In this document: positions 38,001-50,412 of the stretch, one piece after another
How the letters are laid out: each line of letters begins with the position of its first letter
How positions within the stretch are numbered: position 1 is the stretch's first letter
Notes under the pieces: generated by a model
What the model was told of the DNA's origin: nothing
What the model saw: the letters and a program-made list of their open reading frames with translations, nothing else
Database searches by the model: none
Position numbers and translations under genes: made by a program
Assembly: GCA_003342895.1 (NCBI GenBank)
Contig: PTFA01000028.1
Span: 4,486,433 to 4,550,432 of the forward strand
Length of the DNA stretch: 64,000 nucleotides
Direction of reading: 5' to 3'
Source: Casuarius casuarius
Lineage: Eukaryota; Chordata; Aves; Casuariiformes; Casuariidae

Positions 38001-38331
38001 ATCCCATAATCAACTGTCAAGTTGGACTGCAGTATCAACAACAGCCACCTCTGATCACAAGGAAATTAGACTGGAAGGCTGCATTTGAGGACATAAAGAA
38101 GACACTAGTGAAAGAGCTGTCAAGCCAGTTGCTCCGGACCTGCTGCTAGTGTGCACCTCTGAAATATAATTATGCTATATAAAAAATATATTTCTTTTGA
38201 GACATTCATAATAAAGCGACAGCTACATGCCAAGAAATGCAGTACATTTTTCTAAGCGGTCTCCTATCTGGAAATTGAAAGCTACTGTGCAAGATCCTTT
38301 CTAAACCTGAAATAAGGAGGTGAGAGCGAGA

Positions 38332-38542
38332 ATCAAAACTAAGGATGAGCAGAACATACCTAATTAGGTATGAATGAGCACAGAGGCATTTTGCATTGTG
38401 TTTTCCAGCATTTTGCTGACATGTATATTAAACAGTTTGGTACAAAATTAGTAGACCGTCTTGTGAGTGTAATAGCTGAACAAGATCCCCAGATGGGGCA
38501 GGAGGAAAGGCGCTGAGGGCAAGGATCAAAACTAAGGATGAG
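38332..38542. repeat. Pair of 18-bp direct repeats
   Basis: ATCAAAACTAAGGATGAG occurs exactly at 38332-38349 and again at 38525-38542, a spacing of 193 bases. Similarity extends weakly to both sides (TGAG-GC upstream, GAACA downstream). The second copy lies just before the CR1 fragment. It looks like a local duplication rather than a target-site duplication, which would be much shorter. Confidence 0.6.
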
Positions 38543-38587
38543 TTGAACAAAACTCTGCTCTTTCAGAGACTGATGCATTTGGAAGAG

Positions 38588-38710
38588 ACTGGGTAAAGCC
38601 CAGAGTAACCTGGCCTGACCTCACAGCTGGCCCTGCTCTGAGCAGGAGGTTGAACTAGAGACCTCCTCCTGAGGTCCCTCCCAACCTGAATTATCCTCTG
38701 AACCTATGAG
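38588..38710 (+). mobile_element. CR1 retroposon, 3' end fragment
   Basis: The segment contains the conserved CR1 3' blocks in order: CCTGCTCTGAGCAGGAGGTT, then GAACTAGAGACCTCC, then GAGGTCCCTCCCAACCTGAA, followed by a decayed ATTCTATG-type tail (TTATCCTCTGAACCTATGAG). This is the usual 5'-truncated CR1 remnant of birds and other reptiles, in + orientation. The tail has diverged, so the insertion is old. Confidence 0.85.
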
Positions 38711-41700
38711 CCTACAGTCAGACACAGATTATATGGATATTATTCCTGAAAAGTGGAGACCATCATAGTTTCTGAAATCATAACCACATTCAGTACCCAC
38801 TTCATTTATAAATGTGATCTCTATATTTAATCTAGTGTGCAGCTATGCTTCTGAGTAACAGTGATGACGCCAGTGACGGCTACCTGAACAGACAGCATCT
38901 TGCTAATGTTGGAGCTGGAGTCATATTTGCATTCAAATACTGTATAGCCCATCAGTACCTGTCAGGGCTTGACAGAAAGAGGTTTTACCACATCACAGGA
39001 TTTTAGGCATCTGATTGCTTTTTAAGGGTTATTTTAAGAAAGGAAGACACCTACATTTGGAACCCTCTTTGTACAATATCTTAATTTAACTTGCAACTAA
39101 AGTATGCAATGGGGAATTTAACCAGAATCATTATAAGCTACAGCAGTGGTCTGTCTGTCATGCATGGCCTCAAATTCACTCATGATCAGAAGAAAATCTC
39201 CCCCGCTGATCTTTGGTTCAAACAGACACAGCACAAATCAGCATTTTCTTTGGTCTTCCTAAGAGAAGGCAGTTCCCAGCCTGAACAGCTGGCGTTGGCT
39301 TTAAGCCAAAAAAAGGCTGAATGGATGGATTTAGGGATAGAGTCATAAAATGACTAATCAAAACAGCAGTACCTAACTGTTTCAATAGTTACATGCTGCG
39401 CTGACATTTTTAGGCAGGTCATCTCTAGATGGCCCAGTTACTCTGTGGCATTCAAATCAAATCTTACAATGTGGCCCTATTAAGGCCAATCATTAATACC
39501 CATTTTTGCCAAAGTTAAAACGCTTAGCCAAGACACCAGGTGACTCGGCAAGCTATTGAGACAAGAATCAGTAATGAATGTATGACCTGCTGAGTAATGA
39601 GGCCATTTCTAGGTAAAGATGAATGTTTATTTGGGGGCAATCTTATGGTTCATTTCACCTGAAAACCTTCTCAGACTAATGCAGACGCTGCCTTACTGGA
39701 TTCCAAGGGAAACTTCGTCTGAAGAATGCTCCAAGGCTCTCAAGTTAAAAATCTTTATTTCAAAGGATTTCACAGAGAAATCACGGGAGAAAGGGACTTT
39801 GTAGTCACGTGCTTGATCAGGTTTCTCCAGGATGTCTACAGAACATTTTATTCGTGAAGTTACTGAAGCCATCTTCTCAGCCTCAGGGAAGACTACGTAA
39901 CTTGTGGGACATTGTCATGCCTAGATGACTGAAAAGAATAGAGAGCGATGAGTTAAAGGCCCCAATAACATCTTTGTGGGGCACCGAGCATTAATGGTCT
40001 GCAGCTTCTCATAGCAGGGCTGGATTTCAAGTTGCTCTACACTTCTATCTTGAAAAAAAACATCTGGAGCTGGAATTTTATATAATAGAGAAATATATTT
40101 TCAGTAGGACTTAGAACATAAGGAATAGCTTGCATTGACCTGTGAGGGCTTGTACTAGGTGTGCAGTGGCCATGCGCTATCTGCAGAGCACATGCTTGCT
40201 TTCAGCCCCTGACAGTGTGGTGCAGCATTGATGTCTTCTTCCACACACTATTTGTGTTAGTCTGATAGCCTTCTGCCTCTGTGAGGCATTTCAGAGGAAC
40301 TGATCCTTTCTACCAACAGGATTTCTTGTGACCTGGGAGATCTTTGCACAGCCAGGGCTACTGATTACATGAACAGCAACCTCCTTTTCTCTCCAGCTCC
40401 TGTCTCTGCTTTCTTTTTTCTTTTTTTAAATCAGTAATTCCCAGATTTTCTGGCTATGATTGAAAACATGTGCATGACTACAGAATGACACTCCCTGTTG
40501 TGACCCTTTCAGATCTGCTGCAGTACCACTTGGGCTCAAAATTCATAGCCCAGGATCTGGGGATCAGCTGGAGGGAGCAAACAAATTCATATCATTTTGG
40601 AAAATTGTGCTGTCTCTATCATGTGCTTGGAGTGCAGTTTGCCAGCACTTAACATGATTGAAGAGTCTTTCTGAACAGCGAGAAATGATCATATTTTCAA
40701 GCACTGTAGTCAGGTATGGCAGGAAAGAGCTCTGAGAGACCCATTTAGAATTATTTTCAGACAGTTTAGTGCCAAACTAAATCATAGCTGGAAGAATCTT
40801 GCTCAGTTTTAGAAAGTTCAGGGACAACTGGAGATGAATAGTGATTATTAACAGCCAGCACTGGAGGCAGAGCAACTTCAATACACACATGAAGGGCACA
40901 CAGGAATAGATGGGGTGATGGGGTGTGTGACTGAAAACTGCCTGATGCTGCTTGAAAGTATTGTATACTTACAGATTAGGCACCTTTGTTCACACATGAA
41001 TAAAGTTTCTATTTTATTTCCAGGACAACTCTGAATGTCAGTTGTTGGTGAACATTACCACTTTTGCATATCATTTCTGCATGTGGATAACTTAAAGAAT
41101 GTGATACATATATATAACTTCATACCATCTTATATTTGGAAGAGAAGTATGCAAAACTTCACAGCATGCTTAGAACTAGCAAAACTCAGCAGGTAAACAC
41201 AGAACACAGACACATCTGTCTGCAATAGTTTAGTAGGGGCTTTCTAATCTGATTAGCGGTGCAATTGAAAGGAGATCACAGCTGTTGCTCATGTGTGTTG
41301 GATGTTCTTCTATAAGATTTGCTTCTAGAGATTTATCTGTGTCTTGCAGTAAGTTCTGTGTTAGTGACTTTAGTGCTGGCTGCTAGCAAGCAGATATGTT
41401 TGCAAAGAACAATGCTTAGCAGGGGTGATGGGTACCAGCTTGCATCTTAGAAATGTTTCAGCTGTGTTAGTGTGATGCTTTCCCAGGTTAGATTACATTG
41501 CTGGGCATGGGCCAGATCCTGGCACATTATGGTAGCAGGAAGAACTAACTCTGTCTTAAGTATGTCACTAAAGGCTCTAATTTTTTTTTTCCCTGGATGG
41601 AGCTCTGGAGTACATGTGTGCAAGAATATGTTGACTATTTAAAGCTGGTAAGTCACTGGTTATGTCTGTTATGTCTCTGGGGTAAAAAAGATAGGGGAAC

Positions 41701-44700
41701 CATGATTCTTCACTTAAAAGCTGGGTTAGTCAGAGACAGAACAAGGAGATTGGATACTTCCAGAGTCCAGACACATGGCCTTGTTGTGCTCGGGTCTCAG
41801 CTACCACCTTTGCAGCCACTAGATCCTGCAGAGCCTCTTGGCAGCCTATGTTAGTCCTTGGATACTTCCCTCCTCCCCAGTAGCTGTATTTGTTAGAGAG
41901 AATATCCACTGAAATCTCTGAAACTCAGCAGGCTCAGTGCGTTTGCTATGATTGAACTGTGACATGCTGGGGAAGGTGGTAGCTTGCCCCATGCTCTGGC
42001 TGGCTGCTTCACCAACGTGCTCTTCAGCACCGTCTGGTTTGCCTGCCACAGCTGCCCTGGGCTGCTCTCATGGGAGAGCAAAACTGATGTCCCTTCCCCT
42101 CCCCTAAAGACCATTTCTTGCCTCTGTATAGCACCAGCGTCACCACAGATCTGACCTCAGAAGATGCTATATCCCATTAGGCCCCTTCTCCTTCCCTGTC
42201 AAGCAATCTCAAACTCAGTTTTCAGCCACCAGAGATATTCTTGAGGGCCAGGCTCCTGGATGTGGACACTGTTTTTTCAGATGGGGAACACTTCTGGCCC
42301 TGGGGTATTGGCCCTGAGGAGTCAGAGGAGATCTTTTCCTACAGTTGTCACTGCCTGTAGCACCCAACTCACAGGTAGAGCCTGGCCCTGGTGCAAGAAA
42401 ATTGGGCCCTGAGTTTCCCAATAGGGGACAGAGAGGGGAAAAAGGCTGTAAGACTGATTGCTTGGTGGTGATACACCACCCAGGTGGGAGAGGGGAGAGT
42501 TGTTCACTCTACTGGATGCTGACAAGGACCTGAACAGGGGTTGGGCACCTCCAGACTTGTGTTAGGCCCTGTGAAGAATATTGGTGGAGGCTCCCATCTG
42601 AAAATCCAGCACATCTGGGTGGCCAAGCAGTCCCTCTCCAACTCCTTCAAACAACCCTGTAGGGTACCAGAAAGCGTAAAGAGACATGAGCGCTCAAAAT
42701 GGTTGGAAGGATACCTCACCAAACAGTGGTAGAAAGCAGTCTGAGTAGCTTGATTATAAGGAAGAAATCTCAGGTTTTCCAGATTTCTCTGGAGAGTCCA
42801 TTGAACATGGACACATGTATTGAAGTTGCAGACCTTTGCTTCTGGCAGGCCATTTGGCAGTCATCTGGCACCTCTGAGGGTTTTAATGGCTTGCAGATGT
42901 AATTGTTTCCCAGTACGCTGTAGCTGTTAAAATTCCTAATTCTTACCCAGTTTCACCCTCAAAACTGCCCACAGAGTAAAGCAATATTTTCATATCTCTG
43001 TCACTGGTGGCTACTCTGGTAAAAGATAAATAATAATTATTAAAATGTCTTGAAAAATCAAGCTAACATTGCAATTTCCCCCCATCCCAGCCGAAAAGCT
43101 ATTAGCATATTCCTCAGGGAACAGGAGATTATTTTGTACTGGCAATGTAGTAATAGAATTCTCCCCTAAATTCTCTTACTAGGTGGAGAAAATTAGAGGA
43201 GTTTGCCCCAGAATTACAACGCTTTGACTAGTTAATGACTAAAAGGTAATTTGAACAGAGATGTGACAGTGAGTGGCATTACATTTATTGTAATACAGTA
43301 TTCCTGCCATGAGTAGCTGGGTTACGAGTGTTGTTAGATACGGCTATTGCCTTTTAGAAGTGTTTGTGCTTCATCTGCAGTGAAAGAGAGGGCTGCTGAA
43401 AGATTCGGCATGGTCAGTGTTAGCAGCAAGGAATGGGAAAGTAAAGAAAGCATAAAAAGCTAGTAGTGTCATACATAATTTAGGCCTTCCTTCAGTTCTT
43501 ATACTATTTTAAAATTGTTCCATCATCACTCATTCAACAGCTATATCAAGTATCAAACACAACCATAACGGCGAGAATTTGGGGGTTCTGTTGTTTTCAT
43601 CTGTAGCCAGTATCCAGCGCAAACACATTCCTTCAGAAACTGGGCTTGAAAATTGGCCCTCTAGAATCTCAACAGTCCAAAAAGTGAGTTTTGTTATGGT
43701 TAATAACAAGGGGCAACTACAATGTTTTTTTAGCTGATGGGAATCATAACAGAAACTTTGTGGTAGACTTGTGTTATGTGCACATATGTAAAATGCAATG
43801 AAGGCTTAAGAGAACAACATAGTAGAAGACAGAGCAGTAAAAATTATCCATTAACAAAATAATTCTAACAAGGCAAGAATATTCAGTTTCTATGTGTTGG
43901 AAAGCAGAAAAAATAGTCATCACATGGGGAACCTTATAACTATATCCTGCGTGCTCCTTTCCACACTCACTCTGAGTTGCTGCATGCTCATCCCTGGGAG
44001 TTTGGAGGTGAGTGAAATCTCCACGGAGAGCTACCGCACAGGTACGCAACTGCAGGAGAACTACACAGCATGTTTAAATCTCAGTAAAAACATTTACATT
44101 TGGAAACTTGTTATATGTTGTAACAAATTTGTACCAGGTTTGCAGTCACGTCCTTTTAACACTGGAGGTGAGCCTCCATTGCTTTATACCTCCATTGCAT
44201 GTCACCAAAAAGACAGAATAACAAGGATTTAACAAGGATTATAACGTTCTGGTGGGACGGACTGCACAACTGCCAAGGCAAAAGCCACCTATAGTAGTAA
44301 GTACAGGGGAAAAAAACCAGAAAAAGTACCTGAGGAAAAAACAGCCTAGAAATATCACTTTGAGATATGAGCCTGGTTAAACCAAAAGTTTGGAGGAAGG
44401 AAAGTCTCTTTGTACAGAAACCTTTGTAATAACTTTGGAGGAAGAGGAAAAACTGCTTGAGCTGAGAATGGCTTTGAAACCATAGTCTTGGGAATCTTCA
44501 CTGCCAACCCTACAGTTTCAAAACGGACCTGCTCCTGTTTGTTTGCTGCCCTTTTCCAACAGACAGCAAAAAGGGCGCCTCCTCGGAGGAAAAGGAAGAA
44601 CTAGACGCTCACAGACTTGAAAAGCTTTGCAGAGCTTTGCTCATATTAAAGAATGACATTTGTGAAGCCACTAAGCAGAGCAGTGAGAAGAGAGAGCCAT

Positions 44701-47700
44701 TTCACCACAAGCAGAACGATCCCTCCAAAATGCCTGTACCCCCCAGTGCGCCCCTGCTGCCTCGCTTTGCAGCAGCGTCTTCCGAGGGGAGCCGAAGGCA
44801 GCTACCGACCCTCCGAACGGCGCATCCCTCGGTGTGGGACCTTCCCGGCTGCGCCACCTCTGTGCCTTCCTTGGTATAAACACTCGGCTTGCTCTGTTTT
44901 AGAACTTGACAGAATATTTGGGAAAGATGATAGAAATATTTCTAATGAGGATTACAGGGAGGAAAAAGGATGCATCTCTCTAGGTAAAATGACTCAAAAA
45001 TTGCATTTTGCATAATAACAACACTAAACCCTCTTAGATTCAAATGTGTATCTGACACACACAAATACAGCTCCAGTTAAATGCAGCTACAAGTTCCTGC
45101 AAGAGAAAAATATCTATTTAAAGTTTACACCAAAAGATTTCATTTCACGGAGAAGACTGGGTTGATAAACTGCAGCCTTAATGTTCTCCGCCAGGATACA
45201 TTGGCCCCAAGAGGAGAAACCACAAGAGAAACACAGGGCCGTAATTGGGAACAGGATATCATGTTGAACATTGCTTATTTGACAAAACTTTTGTTCCTTT
45301 CCAAAGAGACTGAGGCTGTTCTGGATGTAAGGAAAGAAGCAGATGCAAGGAGCTGCTGAGAAAGATAAGGAGCTAAAAACCTGCAGTCCTAAATGTTACT
45401 TAATCCAAAAATAGAAAGGACAGTAATTTTTCCCAAAGAAAAAAGTATATATTGGATAAAAATCAGATACATTTCCTACGTTTCAGACCAAAGAAATGTA
45501 GAAATTAAATGTGGCTTCATATTGAAACCACTGAGAGCCTGGTCATAATGAGTTTCACTGGAATCTCATTTTAGTCTCTCATAACTGATAAAAACAATTG
45601 AAAAATAATTGGGTTTGGTTTTAACTAGATTAAATCCAGCTTGGTTTTTATTCAGATAGTAAAATTACTGAGATTATTTTAATGCAGCAGTCTTCTGAGA
45701 TCCAAAGATCATGCAATTCATGTAATATACTTATTAAAACAGCAGCTGATTTGCTCTTAATTACAGTCTCAGCTTAATACTTTGTGATATGAATAGTTAC
45801 ATACATCTCTCCATGGCTATTAACGACTGCAGCAATTTCCTGATCACTGCTTCCAGTTATTTTTTAGCAAACTGATAATACACCTAAAAAATTTCTTATT
45901 AAATACAAGTCAACTAAGCAAAGCTGCCAATTTAATTAACCCAGTGATAAGGAGTTTCTAATCACTCATTCGTATCTACCCTCAGCACACTCTTGCTAGT
46001 TTTATTGCCACAGTGATGCAATTTTTTTAAAAAGGACTGCATCTGCAAGAAAAAATCCTTTGAGAGCCTTTTAAATGTAATTTGTTTACAATTTGTGTTA
46101 GAAGTTTGCACTTGTCCATACATTGTTCACTGTCCATTATTTCTCTGTTCATTTTGATTTTTCATTAAAACAAAGACTTAAAAATGATATAACCTGTAGC
46201 ATGACCCTGATAGGTGAAGTGGGGAGACTGCAGCTTATATAGGTAATAGTTACTATTGCGGAAACAACTAGGTGTAACACCTGCGTGCTCTCACCATGCG
46301 ACCTGTGTTGGAGAGACGGGCATGCTCTCTCCTCCAGGCATCGCCTGATAACTGACTATGTCGCAGGCAGGCTCTTCACCTGTCTCGGTAATGGCCTTTG
46401 TGCTGCTTTCGCCTTCTGTATTGACCACAGTCCTCTTGATTTCTGGGGCATGGTCCCAGCAGAGAAAGACCTTCTGCACAGTGTGCAGGCAATCAGCATG
46501 CGTCTTCCTAGTTTCCTGCTGCTTGTTAGTTTAAGGCTTGCCAGAGGTGAGGGAGAGTCTGCTGATCTCTGGAGCAGGATGAGCATCAGCGGAAAGGCTG
46601 CGGAAATGCAGAGGGAGCACGTGGCAGCGGGACGGTGCGTGGATGCCTGGGAAGAGCAGCATGGGTAAGCATCTTCTTTGGGCGCAAATTACCACAGGCG
46701 GATGCTGTAACATAACGCCCCAAGAAGGGAAAGAAATCCTCTCCTGTTGCTCCGCTGGTAAAGGGGCATGGCAAAAGTGAGCAAATCCACCACAACAGTC
46801 ATGCCAGTAGCCTCATCTTTAGAGCAGACTGTAGCATCTCAGGGATAGCTGGAATGATTTTGGCATAATTAGCATAGGATGTTCATTTCTGAGATCTCCT
46901 GGGTGAACCCCTGACACTGAGCTCTGTCCTCTTCAGAGAACAACACAGATTTGCCACTGTGACACTTGCCTGCATTAATCTGTTTCTGCCTTTGCAACTG
47001 AGAGAAGTTGCCAGTTTATTTGTAACTGCTAAGTGAAGGCATCGGTAGTTTGGCAGCTTTATGCCACTGTAACAAAGCGGAGCAAACCCTTCACAAAACA
47101 TGATCAGAGTTGGCATCTAAGCCCAGGAGTTCAGGCTGGGGCTGTCCCTGTGACCTGCATCTACCTGCTTGTGGGTGGCTGGTGACTCCCAGCCATGGCT
47201 TTGCGTGTGCATGTGCTGTTTGAGATGAGCTGCTTGGGCCGTAATGAGAAAACACAGGCGATGCTGTGACTTGGGCCATAAGAAGGGGGCACCCATATCT
47301 ATTCCTTTTGCAGCTGACAGCACCAGTAAGAAGCTCAGAGAAGCGTGTTTAAGCTCTGGTGTAACTTGGTGCCTGTGTTAAGGTGTCTGTTCACTTACTG
47401 TATTAGAGATACAGGCATCTCCCAGCAGCAGTGGCTCCTGAGAAGGGTACAAAGAAGCAGACTCTCCCTTGGACATAAGTGAGTCATCTCTCCCGGTACC
47501 AATTACTACAGAGGCAAAAGGCAAGCCTAGCGCTATGCTAGCAGCCCTTATATCAGATTGTGTCAAGGGACAGCAACAAGCCATTTTCAGTGCTGCCTCC
47601 AATACCAATTGATTGGACAAAATCAGGATTTACTATTTTTGCACGCACTGCTTTGCCCAACTCTTTAAGAAAACTTTGCTAAGGACAAGGGGTGTAAGGT

Positions 47701-50344
47701 AGGCTTGCACAACTCCTTCAGGTGAACTTTATGGTATTGGTAAGTTGGAAGTGTGCCAAGCCAGACTGTGTGGGGAGATGAAGAAAAGGTTAGAAATCCA
47801 ACCTGGTTTAGGCAGCTTTCATGGCTGGGGTTTCCATTTTGAAAAACAATCCTTAAATGCCATCTAGTGGTAAAAGCTATTTTCCTTTTCCATTTCAGCT
47901 TTATAGAGATAGGGAAATACAACTGGTAAAGGAGCTCTACAAAGTCATGGTTAGACCTGCTTGGATTTTTTTTCTCTTTCATTCCTTTTCCCTGTAGCTG
48001 AGTACTCCTTAAGACAAGTACATAGGCAGTGTGCAGTAATGTTACTCTTATTAAAACAGCTTGTCGAGGCACCTAACTTGGCATGTGTTATTGCCTGATC
48101 AAATGTGATATGCTGATGAAAGGGCCATTAAGTTCAAAGGAGACTTCTAAGGATTTCCCTGTGAAACTGCACAGTTCAAGGCATGTCACCATCAGCTGAA
48201 CAACTTTTTGGAGAACCTCCATGTTGTTGCAAGACTAGAAGCAAGCAGCAACCAGCTCAGCATTTCCTGAGAACCTCAGAAAGAGAAAGGAGCAGCCAGA
48301 GGTCTGCCCCCCAAAAATCCTGCAACGCAGTGGGGCTGGCTCCAGCAATGCATGTGGAGATGATGTACAAGGATCTGGGATACTGAACACCAGGCCTACA
48401 GATCACATGAAAATGAAAATCCCTATGTTTAAGCTCACTTTCCTGGCAGATAACATTTGTAGCCACTCCTGAGAGTGGCTCCTGTTTAAATTGTAAGATG
48501 ACCTGGCTGAGCAAGAATGCAGTACAAATGCTTGTGAAATCACATCCACAGACGCCTTTAACAGCTCAGAAGCTTGACAAAGCAATTGCCTCTGTCAAAA
48601 GAGGTTTAAGGAAGTGCTGCTCTTGAACACTGCACACGACCCTTTACTGAAACACAAACAAAATTACAAAAAGGCATTTCTTTTCTGGGATTCCCTCATT
48701 TTCCTCATCCCACAGCAGCACAGGGCAGTCAGCTCAGCTAATTCAATGCTACGCATAGTGACAGACACTGTGGGCAAGCAGGCTGTATCTGTATGACTGA
48801 ACAGACGTATGGAGAGACAGAAAGCTGAGAAAAGCCACTGAGCTGCGAGTGAGCTGGAAGGGATGGCAGGGAGCCCATGGTTCATTAGCAAAGGGAGGTT
48901 GTATGAAATGTGCAGTAGCAGACAGGGGGAAAGAGCCAGGCAGGTCCATTTTTATAACTCATCACAGAGTAGGATGGAAAGGCCTTAATGATTTGCTGAT
49001 GTAGGACTGCAGTGTGACCAGACCATGGAGACTGTGATGGCAAAGATGTCCTCAAGCCCTCCTCTGCTGCCTTCATCACCAGAACCTGGGGGTCGACAAG
49101 GCTAGGCCAAGCATACAGGACCTGGAGGGTCTGGTCCTGCTGAAACCTGTCTTGTCAGATGGCAGCATCCTCATGCATCTCATCTGGTGTTACCAGCACA
49201 GCTTCAGCACCCCAGTGCCCTTTCTGTCCCAAGTGCTTCCCACTTTGTGGTCAGCTGGACGGGTGCACCCGCTGCTGCGACACTGACATCCTGCAGGCTG
49301 GCAGAGACCAGCGTGTGGCTCCCAGCTGTCCCCAAGCGGCTGCATTTAGGTTGTAGCAGGTTAGGGCACTCGGCTCCCGCATGGGGTGAACTTGTCACAC
49401 AAGAACTGTCAGAAGGACGTAGGAAGCAGCAAGCAATGTTTCAACTCTCTGCGCTACCCCTCAGGAGAAACAGGAACCTGGAAACAACCGCAGGCAAGGA
49501 CCACATCCTCCCCTGGGGAGGGGAAGGAGGCAGTGTGGAGAGCAACCCCAGAGGCCAGGCATGCTGGGCTGGCTCTTTGTCATGCCTGTATGAAAGAGCA
49601 GGCAGTGTTAGAGCTCTGTGTCCTCACCCCACTTCCCCCTCCGGGTCCTCCCTGCCGGCTGTGGGCACCTGTCGCCCGCTCCTGTGGTGCACGGTGCTGT
49701 TTCCTTCCCAGCAGGCTTTGGGCTGGCGAGAGCTATTTGGGGAGAAGTGCTGTCCTGGGCGTCCTCCCTCAGTCTGACCATCTGTGCTTGAGCGGCCGTG
49801 TTGCCCATGCCTCCCACAGGCCATTTCACCCTCCTTCCATTATACCCTGCTCTTTGGGACAGGGCAGCTGCAACAGCAGCTCACCAGCCCACATCGGGAT
49901 CCAGTGAAACCACAGGCAGCAAAGACGCAGGTTCAGTGGCCATGGTGTGGTAGACCAGACTTTGGCTTTATCACAAAATCAGAAGAGCTGAGGCCGCAGG
50001 CCTGTGTCTGAACCATTCACCAACGACCAGGTCTGTCTGGCAGTCAGTTGACTGTGGTGACAGCTGCCACCTCCTCCTCCTTCAAACTTGACCACACTGC
50101 ACATGGATGGAAATTATACTCTGCATATCCCATTCCTCCACCTTATCTCCCACTGTTCCCTTCTGCCACTGCTGACAGCAGGACATGGTAGAAAAACAGC
50201 TTATGGTGACAGCCAAGGCAGCTGAACATGTTTCCCCCAGCTAGCAGGGATGTACAGCTCTCCTCCACCCCCTCAATTTTCAGCTGCTGCAAACCATTAG
50301 GAGCACACACTGTTTTAAGTGCTGGCATCATTTTTTGTTCTCTT

Positions 50345-50412
50345 TTGGCTACTTAAACTTTATGATCCATTATCTGTAAAATGAAGTTTACAACTTGCAG
50401 CTCATAGGCCCA
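50345..50412 (+). mobile_element. MIR-like ancient SINE relic
   Basis: The segment has TTGGCTACTTAAAC, then ATTATCTGTAAAATGAAG, then CTCATAGG after a gap of 17 bases. This resembles the MIR core order (GGGCAAGTTACTTAAC, CATCTGTAAAATGGGG, CTCATAGGG) with closely similar spacing. Such relics predate amniote diversification. The assignment rests on recalled consensus and needs a repeat search. Confidence 0.45.

Noticed and set aside
37961..38149. Short open frame MAGSGGNRVANSYNPI and onward, possible pseudogene
   Set aside because: It has protein-like composition but I could not match it to any family, and it has no poly(A) tail or flanking repeats to show a retrocopy.
46285..46668. 127-codon open frame
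   Set aside because: No known family, overlapping frames on the minus strand, and no clear promoter or splice context.
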